Shown here: one piece after another, positions 34,574 through 42,750 of the stretch
Numbering within the stretch: position 1 is the stretch's first letter
How the letters are laid out: every line of letters starts with the position of its first letter
Origin: Bordetella parapertussis
Lineage (GTDB): Bacteria > Pseudomonadota > Gammaproteobacteria > Burkholderiales > Burkholderiaceae_B
Assembly: GCA_945895265.1 (NCBI GenBank)
Contig: CAMDEF010000002.1
Coordinates: forward strand, 62,001-126,000
Direction: 5' to 3'
Length of the DNA stretch: 64,000 nt
Notes under the pieces: model-generated
Database searches by the model: none
Told to the model about the DNA's origin: nothing
The model's input: only the letters and a program-made list of their open reading frames with translations
Program-made: the position numbers and the translations under genes

Positions 34574-35791
34574 ATGGCCGGTCCTTTGGTAGGTGTACGT
34601 GTCGTTGACATGACCTCGATTTTGATGGGGCCCTATGCCGCGCAGTTGTTAGGCGATATGGGTGCCGATGTCATCAAAGTCGAAGCACCTGTTGGGGATA
34701 TGGTGCGTGATTTAGGGCCGATGCAACACCCTCGAATGGGCGCGTTGTACCTGCACGTCAATCGTAGTAAGCGTGGTTTGGTGCTTGATCTGAAACAGCC
34801 CGCTGGGCTTGAGGCGATTAAAAGGTTGCTCGCAACCGCGGATGTGCTGTTGTACAACGTGCGCCCGCAAGCGATGGCCCGTTTAGGTTTGGGTTACGAC
34901 GTCGTGCAAAAAATTAACCCTCGACTGCTGTATGTTGGCACGTTTGGTTTTGGACAAGATGGCCCCTATGCCGCCAAACCCGCCTTTGATGATTTGATTC
35001 AAGGTGCGATTGGGTTGCCGTCCCTCATTAAACAGGCGGGTGCTGATGTGCCGCGCTACGTGCCCTCAAATATTGTCGATCGCACGGTTGGCTTGTATGC
35101 TGTGACGTCGTTGTGCGCAGCCTTGTTTCACCGAGAAAAAACTGGGCGTGGGCAAAAGATTGATATCCCCATGTTTGAGACAATGATTAGTCATTTGCTC
35201 AGCGACCATATTGGTGGCCAAACCTTTGATCCGCCCAACGGCCCGCCCGGTTACCCAAGGCTTCTGGCCTCTGAGCGCCGTCCCTACAAAACCGCAGATG
35301 GCTTTGTCTGTGCCGTGATTTACAGCGACAAGCAATGGGCCTCGTTCTTTAAAGCGATCGGTCGTTCAGAAATCTTTGAAAACGATCCACGGTTTTTAAA
35401 TCTGACAGTGCGCACACAGCACATCAATGATTTGCAAGCGCTTGCGGCAAAAATATTTCTAGAGCGCACGACTAATGCCTGGCTTGAGTTGCTGGATCAG
35501 GCTGATATCCCAACGATGCCCTTGCATACCCTTGAAACAATTTTTGATGATCCGCATTTAAAAGCGGTCAACATGTTTGAATGGGTCGAGCATCCAACAG
35601 AGGGGCGTATCAGACGCGTCGCGGTGCCAACAACCTGGACAGATAGCCAGCCTACGCCTGGTCGCGCCGCACCACAGTTGGGTGAGCATAGCGTTGAGAT
35701 CTTAAAAGAGCTAGGCTATTCAGACGCTGAGGTCGCCTCTTTGATGGCGCAAGGCGTGACGCTCACAGCAAAGACCAAAGCAGGCGCGTAG
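34574..35791 (+). CDS. Class III CoA-transferase (CaiB/BaiF family)
   Basis: This 405-residue protein moves CoA between carboxylic acids through an aspartyl-CoA intermediate. The start is ATG at 34574 after GAGGA, 8 bases away; the frame begins earlier inside the preceding gene. Family motifs: VVDMTSILMGPYAAQLLGDMGADVIKVE at the N-terminus (visible as MGPYAAQLLGDMGADVIKVE), NRSKRGLVLDLK, the catalytic Asp region AFDDLIQGAIG, and QLGEHSVEIL near the end. It lies 13 bases after the lyase gene and one base before a class I transferase gene. The adjacent presence of class III and class I CoA-transferases is unusual and may mean two related acids or two activation routes. Confidence 0.9.
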   Translation: MAGPLVGVRVVDMTSILMGPYAAQLLGDMGADVIKVEAPVGDMVRDLGPMQHPRMGALYLHVNRSKRGLVLDLKQPAGLEAIKRLLATADVLLYNVRPQAMARLGLGYDVVQKINPRLLYVGTFGFGQDGPYAAKPAFDDLIQGAIGLPSLIKQAGADVPRYVPSNIVDRTVGLYAVTSLCAALFHREKTGRGQKIDIPMFETMISHLLSDHIGGQTFDPPNGPPGYPRLLASERRPYKTADGFVCAVIYSDKQWASFFKAIGRSEIFENDPRFLNLTVRTQHINDLQALAAKIFLERTTNAWLELLDQADIPTMPLHTLETIFDDPHLKAVNMFEWVEHPTEGRIRRVAVPTTWTDSQPTPGRAAPQLGEHSVEILKELGYSDAEVASLMAQGVTLTAKTKAGA

Positions 35792-35792
35792 C

Positions 35793-37040
35793 GTGACCAT
35801 CGATTTCACCCGTTGGATACGGCCTGGTGACGGTGTCTGGTGGAATGAATGCACGGCCGAACCCTTGACGTTGACCGAAGCGCTAGTGAGTCAGCGTCAG
35901 GCTCTTGGAGGATGCTCGGTATTTGTGGGCCCCACTTATACGGCGACGTTGCAACCCGAGCATGCTGACTGGCTGTCAATGCTGAGTTACTGCGGTATTG
36001 GTGAAAATAGAAAATTGCTCGAAGCCGGTGCGATGCAGTTGATTCCAAGTCATTGCTCGCAGCTGCACCGCTTGCCTTCTGAGGGAGCGGCAAAAGCGGA
36101 CGTGGTCTTTTTACATCTAAGCCCTGAGGGGCCAGACGGTCGGCGTAGTCTTGGCATTGCCAATGACTATCTGATCGCGGCGGCAAAACAGGCTCGGGTC
36201 GTGATTGCTGAAGTGAATCAGCAAATGCCCTGGACCTTCACGTCGCACGCGCTTGACGGCGTAAAGATTGACGCAATCGTTGAGTCAGACCGACCACTGA
36301 TTGAGCTGAAACGAAGCTTAATTTCAGAGGTCGAGAGCCGTATCGCTCAACACGCCCTAGAGTTCATCGGTGACCGGTCGGTGCTCGAAATGGGGATTGG
36401 TGCAATACCCGAGTCGATTCTGTCGGCGCTCAGTGACCGTAAAGATTTAGGCATTCATACCGGAATGTTAGGCGACGTTGCCGTTGATTTAATCGAATGC
36501 GGCGCAGTGACGAATGCTTTCAAAGCGCTCGACCGCGGGCTGACCACCGCAGGTGTGTTGATGGGTACGCGCCGCTTGTACGAGTTTGCTCGGCATAATG
36601 CCCTGCTAAATATTCAGCCCTTTAGCTACGTGCACACCCACACTACGCTGGCGCAGCTTGAGCAGTTTGTGGCAATTAATTCTGCGATTGAAGTCGATCT
36701 GACTGGGCAGGTCGGCGCAGAAGTGATTGACGGCAAGTATATTGGGGCGACAGGGGGACAGGTGGATTTCACCCGCGGCGCGCTCGCGTCTAAAGGTGGG
36801 CGCTCGATCGTTGCACTACCCTCGACTGCTAAGCGCGGTCGGCTTAGCCGTATTGTGGTGAACCTGCAGGGGCCTGCGACGAGCTTGCGCACTGACGCCG
36901 ATGTGGTGGTGACAGAGTGGGGCAGTGCGCAGCTAAAGGGGCAGACGTTGCACGAGCGGGTCAAGCGCATGATTGCGATTGCCCACCCTGAGCACAGAGA
37001 AAGGTTGGCGCGTGAGGTGTATGAGCAAGGTGTCCGTTAA
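35793..37040 (+). CDS. Class I CoA-transferase (acetyl-CoA hydrolase/transferase family, Ict-like)
   Basis: The 415-residue protein resembles the 4-hydroxybutyrate or itaconate CoA-transferase branch. The catalytic Glu lies in INSAIEVDLTGQV, and the oxyanion and CoA-binding region in YIGATGGQVDFTRGA; GIGAIPESIL and HTGMLGDVAVDL are typical. The C-terminal motif ADVVVTEWGSAQLKG is characteristic (VTEYGVA-like). It acts as a cytoplasmic homodimer. The start is GTG at 35793, one base after the previous stop. With the lyase and hydratase it could form an itaconate-type pathway. It is followed by a 208-base gap, which I find to hold no gene and no strong terminator; it may contain a promoter for the acyl-CoA dehydrogenase. 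Confidence 0.85.
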   Translation: MTIDFTRWIRPGDGVWWNECTAEPLTLTEALVSQRQALGGCSVFVGPTYTATLQPEHADWLSMLSYCGIGENRKLLEAGAMQLIPSHCSQLHRLPSEGAAKADVVFLHLSPEGPDGRRSLGIANDYLIAAAKQARVVIAEVNQQMPWTFTSHALDGVKIDAIVESDRPLIELKRSLISEVESRIAQHALEFIGDRSVLEMGIGAIPESILSALSDRKDLGIHTGMLGDVAVDLIECGAVTNAFKALDRGLTTAGVLMGTRRLYEFARHNALLNIQPFSYVHTHTTLAQLEQFVAINSAIEVDLTGQVGAEVIDGKYIGATGGQVDFTRGALASKGGRSIVALPSTAKRGRLSRIVVNLQGPATSLRTDADVVVTEWGSAQLKGQTLHERVKRMIAIAHPEHRERLAREVYEQGVR

Positions 37041-37248
37041 ACAGGCGGGCGGGGATGAGGTTTGTCTGGTTGGGCAGGCTGAGGTTTTCAAGGTGTGGCG
37101 CTGTATGACATCTTTGTCGTAAGCTAGGGCCTAAAGCCCAAACGGTTAGTGCCGTGGGGGCTGATTTGCTTGCTTCGATACAGGCACGTTCAGTGATTGT
37201 TACAGTAGTGTCGAGAAGCAGTTTGGTCAAATATTGCGAGAGGCAGAT

Positions 37249-38415
37249 ATGGATTTTTCATTTTCACAAGAACAAGAAAGTATTCGCGAGGCAATCAGCA
37301 AAATTTGCGAACAGTTTGATGATCATTATTGGCTTGAAAAAGATCGGCATGGCGGCTTTCCGACTGAGTTGCATCAGGCACTAGCCAAAGATGGTTGGCT
37401 AGGGATTTGTATTCCTGAGCAGTATGGTGGCTCTGGCTTGGGCATCACTGAAGCCTCGATCATGATGCAAACGATTAGTGAATCGGGTGCGGGCATGAGT
37501 GGCGCTTCGGCGGTGCACATGAATATTTTTGGTTTAAATCCAGTCGTACAGTTTGGCACTGAAGAGCAAAAGCGCCGCATGTTGCCACCCCTGATTTCTG
37601 GCGCAGAGCGTGCCTGTTTTGCGGTCACCGAGCCCAATACTGGATTGAACACCACGCAGCTAAAGGTCAAGGCCGAGCGCGTCGGCGATCACTATGTGTT
37701 GAGTGGTACCAAAGTGTGGATCTCAACTGCGCAGGTTGCTGAAAAAATGTTGATCTTGGCGCGCACGACGCCACTTGAAGAGGTGACCAAGCATTCTGAT
37801 GGCCTGAGTTTGTTCTACACAAAATTCGATCGTGATTTTATTCGTGTGCACGAGATCGAAAAGATGGGGCGTAAAGCTGTTGACTCAAACGAGTTGTTTA
37901 TCGATGGTTTGAAGGTGCCGGTCGAAGATCGTATTGGCGAAGAAGGCAAGGGCTTTCATTACATCATGCACGGCATGAATGCTGAGCGTATCCTGATCGC
38001 TGCCGAAGGCGTAGGCTTAGGGCGAGTTGCCCTCAAAAAAGCGACTGCGTATGCCAAAGAGCGGGTCGTGTTTAATCGCCCAATCGGTATGAATCAAGGG
38101 ATTCAACACCCGCTGGCCGCTAACTGGATGGAGCTTGAAGCAGCAAACCTGATGGTGTTTCAGGCGGCTTCGATGTTTGACAAGGGTGAGCCGTGTGGCG
38201 CGCAAGCCAACGCGGCAAAGTACCTGGGCGGCGAGGCTGGTTTTAATGCCTGCCAGCAAGCGGTCATGACGCATGGTGGCTTTGGCTACGCGAAGGAATA
38301 TCACGTCGAGCGTTATCTGCGTGAAGTCATGATTACACGTATCGCACCCGTCAGCCCACAATTGATTTTGTGCTTTATCGCCGAGCGCGTGCTTGGCTTA
38401 CCCAAATCCTACTAG
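37249..38415 (+). CDS. Acyl-CoA dehydrogenase
   Basis: This 388-residue FAD-dependent acyl-CoA dehydrogenase starts at the ATG at 37249 (MDFSFSQEQESIREAISKI) after GCGAGAGG. It has CFAVTEPNTGLNTTQL (FAD/substrate loop), GTKVWISTAQVAEKMLI, KMGRKAVDSNELFIDGLKVP and a C-terminal helical domain with KYLGGEAGFNACQQAVMTHGGFGYAKEYHVERYLRE (visible in part as MTHGGFGYAKEYHVERYLRE). The common YEGT segment with the catalytic Glu is replaced near the C-terminus by IAPVSPQLILCFIAERVLGL, so the base may come from another position. Related itaconate clusters also carry an acyl-CoA dehydrogenase next to the hydratase. Substrate unknown. Confidence 0.88.
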   Translation: MDFSFSQEQESIREAISKICEQFDDHYWLEKDRHGGFPTELHQALAKDGWLGICIPEQYGGSGLGITEASIMMQTISESGAGMSGASAVHMNIFGLNPVVQFGTEEQKRRMLPPLISGAERACFAVTEPNTGLNTTQLKVKAERVGDHYVLSGTKVWISTAQVAEKMLILARTTPLEEVTKHSDGLSLFYTKFDRDFIRVHEIEKMGRKAVDSNELFIDGLKVPVEDRIGEEGKGFHYIMHGMNAERILIAAEGVGLGRVALKKATAYAKERVVFNRPIGMNQGIQHPLAANWMELEAANLMVFQAASMFDKGEPCGAQANAAKYLGGEAGFNACQQAVMTHGGFGYAKEYHVERYLREVMITRIAPVSPQLILCFIAERVLGLPKSY

Positions 38416-38424
38416 GAGCCCAAC

Positions 38425-38877
38425 ATGGCTGGTTTGTATTTTGAAGAGTTTGAGGTCGGGCAACTGTTTAAGCATTCGATGACGCGCACCGTCACTGAAA
38501 TGGATAATGTGTTGTTCTCAACACTCACCATGAACCCGCAGCCCTTGCATCTGGATAAAGAGTTTGCGTCTAAAACTGAGTTTGGCCAAATTCTGGTCAA
38601 CAGTCTGTTTACCTTGGGCTTGGTCATCGGGATCACCGTTGGTGAGACGACGCTTGGTACGACGATCGCCAACCTTGGCATGACTGACACGCGGTTTCCG
38701 CATCCGGTGTTTTATGGCGATACGATTCACGTCGAGACAAAAATTCTCTCGAAACGTTTGAGCAAATCGCGTAAAGACGCTGGTATTGTCGAGTTTGAAC
38801 ATCACGGTATTAATCAGCGCGGCGAAATTGTCTGCATCTGTGTGCGCTCGGGGTTTATGAAGTGTCGACCCGCATAA
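38425..38877 (+). CDS. MaoC-like hydratase (mesaconyl-/itaconyl-CoA hydratase-type)
   Basis: The 150-residue protein has a single hotdog fold of the MaoC family: FEEFEVGQLFKHSMTRTVTEMD, the active-site region STLTMNPQPLHLDKEFA, NSLFTLGLVIGITVGE, and FPHPVFYGDTIHVETKIL. The common GDxNP...H motif of R-hydratases reads TMNPQPLHLD, a pattern that I associate with mesaconyl-CoA or itaconyl-CoA-type hydratases. It would hydrate an enoyl-CoA dicarboxylate before cleavage by the CitE-like lyase. It starts 9 bases after the acyl-CoA dehydrogenase, with TAGGAG upstream. The next gene starts one base after the stop. Confidence 0.87.
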   Translation: MAGLYFEEFEVGQLFKHSMTRTVTEMDNVLFSTLTMNPQPLHLDKEFASKTEFGQILVNSLFTLGLVIGITVGETTLGTTIANLGMTDTRFPHPVFYGDTIHVETKILSKRLSKSRKDAGIVEFEHHGINQRGEIVCICVRSGFMKCRPA

Positions 38878-38878
38878 G

Positions 38879-40123
38879 GTGAGGCCCGCGTTCACCAACG
38901 CCAAGCCAACTGACGCCACAATGGCTTTTGTGGTGTTGGTTATCTGTTTTCTTTTTAACTTGCTTGGTCGTGGGATCGGTGACGCGTATGTCACCTTTTT
39001 GCTGCCCATCGAAACACAATTTGGCTGGAGCCGCTCAGAGATCTCGAGCGTGTACTCTGTTTACATGCTGGCCAACGGTTTCTCAGCGCCACTGATTGGC
39101 ATCATGTTTGATCGTCTGGGCCCGCGCATTGTGTGTGCTGTCGGTTTTGCGAGCTTAGGCCTGGGCTACTTGGTGGCCGGCAACTTGACGCAGCTATGGC
39201 AGTTTCATTTGTGTGTGGGCGTAGCCGGCGGAATCGGAGTGACCTCTTTAGGGATGGTGCCTTCACAAAGCCTGATTAGTCGCTGGTTTCCAACGAACAC
39301 GAGTACGGCAATTGGTATTGCCTATGCAGGGTTTGGCGCCGGCACCTTGGTGATGGTGCCGTTTGCCCAATTCCTAAATGATACGGTTGGCTGGCGCAAC
39401 GCGTACCATATCCTAGGGGGGCTGATGTTGGTGCTTTTGCCTCTGGCGATGTTGTTACCTTGGCGCATCATTCGCGCAGGACACGCTGACTATGCACGGT
39501 CTCTTGGGTCAGCACCTTTATCTAAAAATATTTTTGCACCCTTGCGGCTCGCAGTTCGTTCGTCGGGCTTTTGGGCCTTAGGGCAGGCATTTTTCTTTAC
39601 CTCATTGGTGATTTATACCGTGACGGTGCAGACCATTGCCTTCTTAGTTGAGTCAGGGTTTTCTGCGCTTGAGGCGGCCAGTGCCTTTGGCGTTGCGGGT
39701 ATGCTCTCTGTGTTTGGGGTAGGCTCTTCGGGCAAGTTGGCTGATAAGTTTGGTCATCGCTTGATTGTGACCATCACGTTTAGCTGTACTTTTTTAGGCC
39801 TCGCCAACTTGCTGGCCATGGTGTTTTACCCGTCCCCGTGGTTTTTGCTGGGGTTTGTGGTCTTCTTTGGGATTGCACAGGGCGCGCGCGGGCCGATCAT
39901 TTCGGGGCTTTGCTCAAAGCTATTTCCGGGCCCTGGGTTAGCCACCGTTTACGGTGCGCTGTATGCTTTTATGTCGGTTGGAGCTGCGACTGGGGCCTTA
40001 TTGTCGGGTTGGTTTCACGATCAGACAGGTGGCTACGCGACCAGCATTATTTTTTCGATGGTAAGTGTCGGGTTGGCCGTATCGCCTTTTTGGGTATCGA
40101 GGGCGTTGCGTAAATTTGGCTAA
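38879..40123 (+). CDS. MFS transporter, probably for a mono- or dicarboxylate
   Basis: This protein of about 414 residues has twelve hydrophobic segments and the MFS-type motif GIMFDRLGPRIV between helices 2 and 3; the mid-protein repeat GKLADKFGHRLI is also seen. It resembles oxalate/formate-antiporter-like and monocarboxylate MFS carriers. The start may be GTG at 38879, immediately after the maoC stop, or ATG at 38921, just before the first helix; no ribosome-binding site clearly decides. It is probably the uptake carrier for the acid used by the upstream CoA pathway. Confidence 0.82.
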   Translation: MRPAFTNAKPTDATMAFVVLVICFLFNLLGRGIGDAYVTFLLPIETQFGWSRSEISSVYSVYMLANGFSAPLIGIMFDRLGPRIVCAVGFASLGLGYLVAGNLTQLWQFHLCVGVAGGIGVTSLGMVPSQSLISRWFPTNTSTAIGIAYAGFGAGTLVMVPFAQFLNDTVGWRNAYHILGGLMLVLLPLAMLLPWRIIRAGHADYARSLGSAPLSKNIFAPLRLAVRSSGFWALGQAFFFTSLVIYTVTVQTIAFLVESGFSALEAASAFGVAGMLSVFGVGSSGKLADKFGHRLIVTITFSCTFLGLANLLAMVFYPSPWFLLGFVVFFGIAQGARGPIISGLCSKLFPGPGLATVYGALYAFMSVGAATGALLSGWFHDQTGGYATSIIFSMVSVGLAVSPFWVSRALRKFG

Positions 40124-40204
40124 AGCGTGCTGCGTAAGCGACTGCACGAATATGGTTTTTCTTGATTTTTTCTTGTGTTGTGAGATGATCGTCGCACACT
40201 GCCT

Positions 40205-40274
40205 CGATCAATATCCGTGATCACGCATCTGTCACCACTGTCACGATCAATGTTCGTGATAACGCACCTGTCAC
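40205..40274 (+). repeat. Two 31-bp direct repeats upstream of the histidine phosphatase gene
   Basis: Two copies (40205-40235 and 40244-40274) match at 27 of 31 positions and are spaced 39 bases start to start. Each begins CGATCAAT and ends CTGTCAC. They end about 28 bases before the start codon of the downstream gene. They could be tandem operator sites or a small minisatellite. No third copy lies in the 179-base gap. The antisense frame of 63 codons over them is a shadow. Confidence 0.7.
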
Positions 40275-40302
40275 GCAAGATCATCAAACGCGAGAGTTTG
40301 TC

Positions 40303-40944
40303 ATGCAACACCTCCTTAAACTACTGCCACAATCACTGAGCAAAAAAATCGTCGCTGTACCGTCGTGGTTAAGGGCAAGCTCTCTTCTGTTGGTATGTCT
40401 TAGCCTGCTGCTGTCAGGGGCCCAACCTGCGCTTGCTGGTCTGTTTGAAGATCTGACAGATGGCCAGCACGTTTTGTTGATACGTCACGCTGATGCGCCG
40501 GGCGTCGGCGACCCACCCGGCTACCGACTTGATCAATGCTCGACGCAACGTAATTTGGGTGAAGTGGGGCGGCAACAATCGGTATTGATCGGGCGCTGGC
40601 TAGCAGCACAAGGCGTGAGCACCCCTAAAATTTTTAGTAGTGCCTGGTGTCGCTGTAAAGATACTGCGCGGTTGTTAGCGCTGGGGTCCGTGACGGTCGA
40701 GCCATCATTGAATTCTTTTTTTGATGACATGAGTTTGGCGACTTCGCAAACGGCTGCCTTACAAAGATTCATCACAGCAAGCCTGAAGGCACATCCGAAA
40801 CAGCCCCTGATTCTCGTGACCCATCATGTCAACATCCAGTCCCTCACGGGGCGGGCTGTGTCAGTGGGTGATATGGTGCTGGTGCGTGTCACACCTGATG
40901 GCAGCCACGTGTCACATCAAGTGTTTCCTAGCCCCCGGCCGTAG
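40303..40944 (+). CDS. Secreted histidine-phosphatase-superfamily protein
   Basis: This 213-residue protein carries an N-terminal export signal (hydrophobic stretch LLLVCLSLLLSGAQPALA, cleavage near residue 46) and a histidine-phosphatase core. The phosphate pocket motif is LLIRHADAPG (RHA in place of the more common RHG) and the second catalytic His is in LILVTHHVNIQSLTG. SSAWCRCKDTARLL carries the family Arg. It is probably a periplasmic phosphohydrolase of unknown substrate, similar in style to Ais-like proteins. It follows two 31-bp direct repeats that may regulate it. Convergent with the hydrolase gene 7 bases downstream. Confidence 0.83.
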   Translation: MQHLLKLLPQSLSKKIVAVPSWLRASSLLLVCLSLLLSGAQPALAGLFEDLTDGQHVLLIRHADAPGVGDPPGYRLDQCSTQRNLGEVGRQQSVLIGRWLAAQGVSTPKIFSSAWCRCKDTARLLALGSVTVEPSLNSFFDDMSLATSQTAALQRFITASLKAHPKQPLILVTHHVNIQSLTGRAVSVGDMVLVRVTPDGSHVSHQVFPSPRP

Positions 40945-40951
40945 CCTAAGA

Positions 40952-41764
40952 TTAGAAGTGTGCTTTGATTGACCGCAAAATCCTGCCCTTGACGCTGGCC
41001 ATTTCGTCAAGAATTGTGTAGTGGTTGAGCGCGGGTAGGTTTTCAAAGATTCCTGGCGCTTGGGCGTTGGCGCGGTACTGAGCAAACTCAATGGTTTGCG
41101 CTTGCATGGCTGGTAGCTCGGCCTCGCCTACAAACAGATCAAGAGTTTTGCCATTGAGCGGGGGTAATTTGATCGGTGAAAATCGCGTCGCGGTGGCTTC
41201 ATCTAAGCCCAGTTTTTCGTTGAGATAGCAATGGCGCATGGGCTCTAAATCAAAGATGCCGCTAATCGCTGTGCCACCCAGCACGCAGGGTTCGTCAAGT
41301 GCCATTGCGGTCAGGTGACCGCCCGCCGACCAACCGCTAAGCCATATGCCAGGATCGCTTGAGCGACGCGCGGCAATTTTTTGACTGACCGCTCGCAAGC
41401 CCAAACGAATGTCTTGCACAATCTGATCCATTTTGGCTTCGGGCGCGAGGGTGTAACCCATCATCGCGACACTGATCCCCGCTTCAATGAAGGCGGGCAC
41501 AATAAATGTGAAATCAGTTTTGGCCCGGTTTTGCCAAAAGCCGCCGTGAATGAAGGCAACTACAGGGCTTTGGTCGCCCGCCGAAAAATAGTCATACGAT
41601 TGGCGCGCACCGCTGCCGTACGAGATATCCAAGTGCGAAGCATGCGCCGCTCGAAACTCTTGACTACGTAAGCCCCACGCGGCAATGATCTCAGCGCTGT
41701 TCGACACTGCCTTTGAGTTGTTGTAGGCGTCATCGCGCTGTTCGCGGGTAAGATTCGTTGACAT
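40952..41764 (-). CDS. Alpha/beta hydrolase (kynurenine-formamidase-like)
   Basis: The 270-residue cytoplasmic protein has the HGG oxyanion motif (VAFIHGGFWQ) and the nucleophile elbow GWSAGGHL, with a late Asp (LFVGEAE) and His (LPALNHYTIL). This combination is typical of arylformamidase-like esterases. The N-terminus STNLTREQRDDAYNNSKAV also fits that group. The start is ATG at 41764; an in-frame TTG lies 8 codons upstream. There is no tryptophan pathway gene nearby, so the substrate is uncertain; an ester or N-formyl amide is possible. Confidence 0.83.
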   Translation of the reverse strand: MSTNLTREQRDDAYNNSKAVSNSAEIIAAWGLRSQEFRAAHASHLDISYGSGARQSYDYFSAGDQSPVVAFIHGGFWQNRAKTDFTFIVPAFIEAGISVAMMGYTLAPEAKMDQIVQDIRLGLRAVSQKIAARRSSDPGIWLSGWSAGGHLTAMALDEPCVLGGTAISGIFDLEPMRHCYLNEKLGLDEATATRFSPIKLPPLNGKTLDLFVGEAELPAMQAQTIEFAQYRANAQAPGIFENLPALNHYTILDEMASVKGRILRSIKAHF

Positions 41765-41867
41765 GTATGTGCTCGCGTAAGGTGTCAATAATTAGAACTA
41801 GTATAGTTTGCATCCCAAGTCTTTTTTACAAAGACGCCATTCATTCATGATTTTCAGGATTCATTGC

Positions 41868-42701
41868 GTGACTGAACAAACGATTTATTTTCTCAAAGCG
41901 TTCTTTCTAGGCATTGTCGAAGGACTAACTGAATTTTTGCCCATCTCAAGTACGGGGCACTTAATCCTGTTCGGACACTTGATCGAATTTTCTTCAAATG
42001 AAGCCAAAGTTTTTGAGGTGGTGATCCAGCTGGGGTCGATACTTGCAGTGATGTGGATCTTTCGAGCGCGTTTGGTTCAATTGATTGTGGGCACAGTACG
42101 ACTCAATCCCGTTGAAGTCGCCTTCACGCGTAATTTGCTAATCGCCTTTTTGCCGTCTGCCATCGTCGGGTTACTGTTCATCAAGGCAATTAAGGCTTTG
42201 TTTTTTCATCCGGGTGTTGTGGTAGTGACCTTGGTCGTTGGTGGTTTGATTATGCTTTGGGTCGAGCGCAATCGGCCAGCTTCGGGTGTCGATCCGCGTG
42301 CAACTGCACTCACGCTTGAGCAGATCACGTGGCGCCAAGCGCTGGTGGTGGGCTTATGTCAGTGCTTGGCGATGGTGCCCGGAACCTCTCGTTCGGGTTC
42401 AACGATTATTGGCGGCATGCTCGCAGGTATTCAACGTAAAACCGCAACTGAGTTTTCGTTTTTTCTTGCCATGCCAACAATGTTAGCTGCTGCGCTCTAC
42501 GATACCTACAAGCACGCTGACCTGCTTAGCCAGCAAGATATGCTGGCTATCGTAGTGGGGTTCATCAGCGCTTTTTTTAGCGCTCTCTTTGTCGTGCGTG
42601 CAGTACTTGCCTTTGTATCGCGCCACACCTACCGCGTATTCGCGGTGTATCGGATTGTGCTGGGTGTGGTGGTGGGGGCGTGGCTATTTTTGGGGCGGTA
42701 G
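41868..42701 (+). CDS. uppP: Undecaprenyl-diphosphatase UppP (BacA)
   Basis: UppP removes a phosphate from undecaprenyl diphosphate to recycle the lipid carrier for peptidoglycan synthesis and gives some bacitracin resistance. The 277-residue protein has both family motifs: EGLTEFLPISSTGHL near the N-terminus and PGTSRSGSTIIGG in the middle, plus eight hydrophobic segments. The start is taken as GTG at 41868, with AGGA 9 bases before, since the frame extends upstream only through unlikely sequence; ATG at 41847 is the alternative. Convergent with the Bug receptor gene. Confidence 0.93.
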   Translation: MTEQTIYFLKAFFLGIVEGLTEFLPISSTGHLILFGHLIEFSSNEAKVFEVVIQLGSILAVMWIFRARLVQLIVGTVRLNPVEVAFTRNLLIAFLPSAIVGLLFIKAIKALFFHPGVVVVTLVVGGLIMLWVERNRPASGVDPRATALTLEQITWRQALVVGLCQCLAMVPGTSRSGSTIIGGMLAGIQRKTATEFSFFLAMPTMLAAALYDTYKHADLLSQQDMLAIVVGFISAFFSALFVVRAVLAFVSRHTYRVFAVYRIVLGVVVGAWLFLGR

Positions 42702-42750
42702 TGCGCCGCGGTAATCGCTTGAAACGGCTAGCTGTCGCCCCGTAAAGCAT

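Noticed and set aside
40120..40311. Minus-strand 63-codon frame with internal peptide repeats (DRCVITNIDRD/DRCVITDIDRG)
   Set aside because: The peptide repeat is only the translation of the two DNA direct repeats. There is no start context and no conservation evidence.
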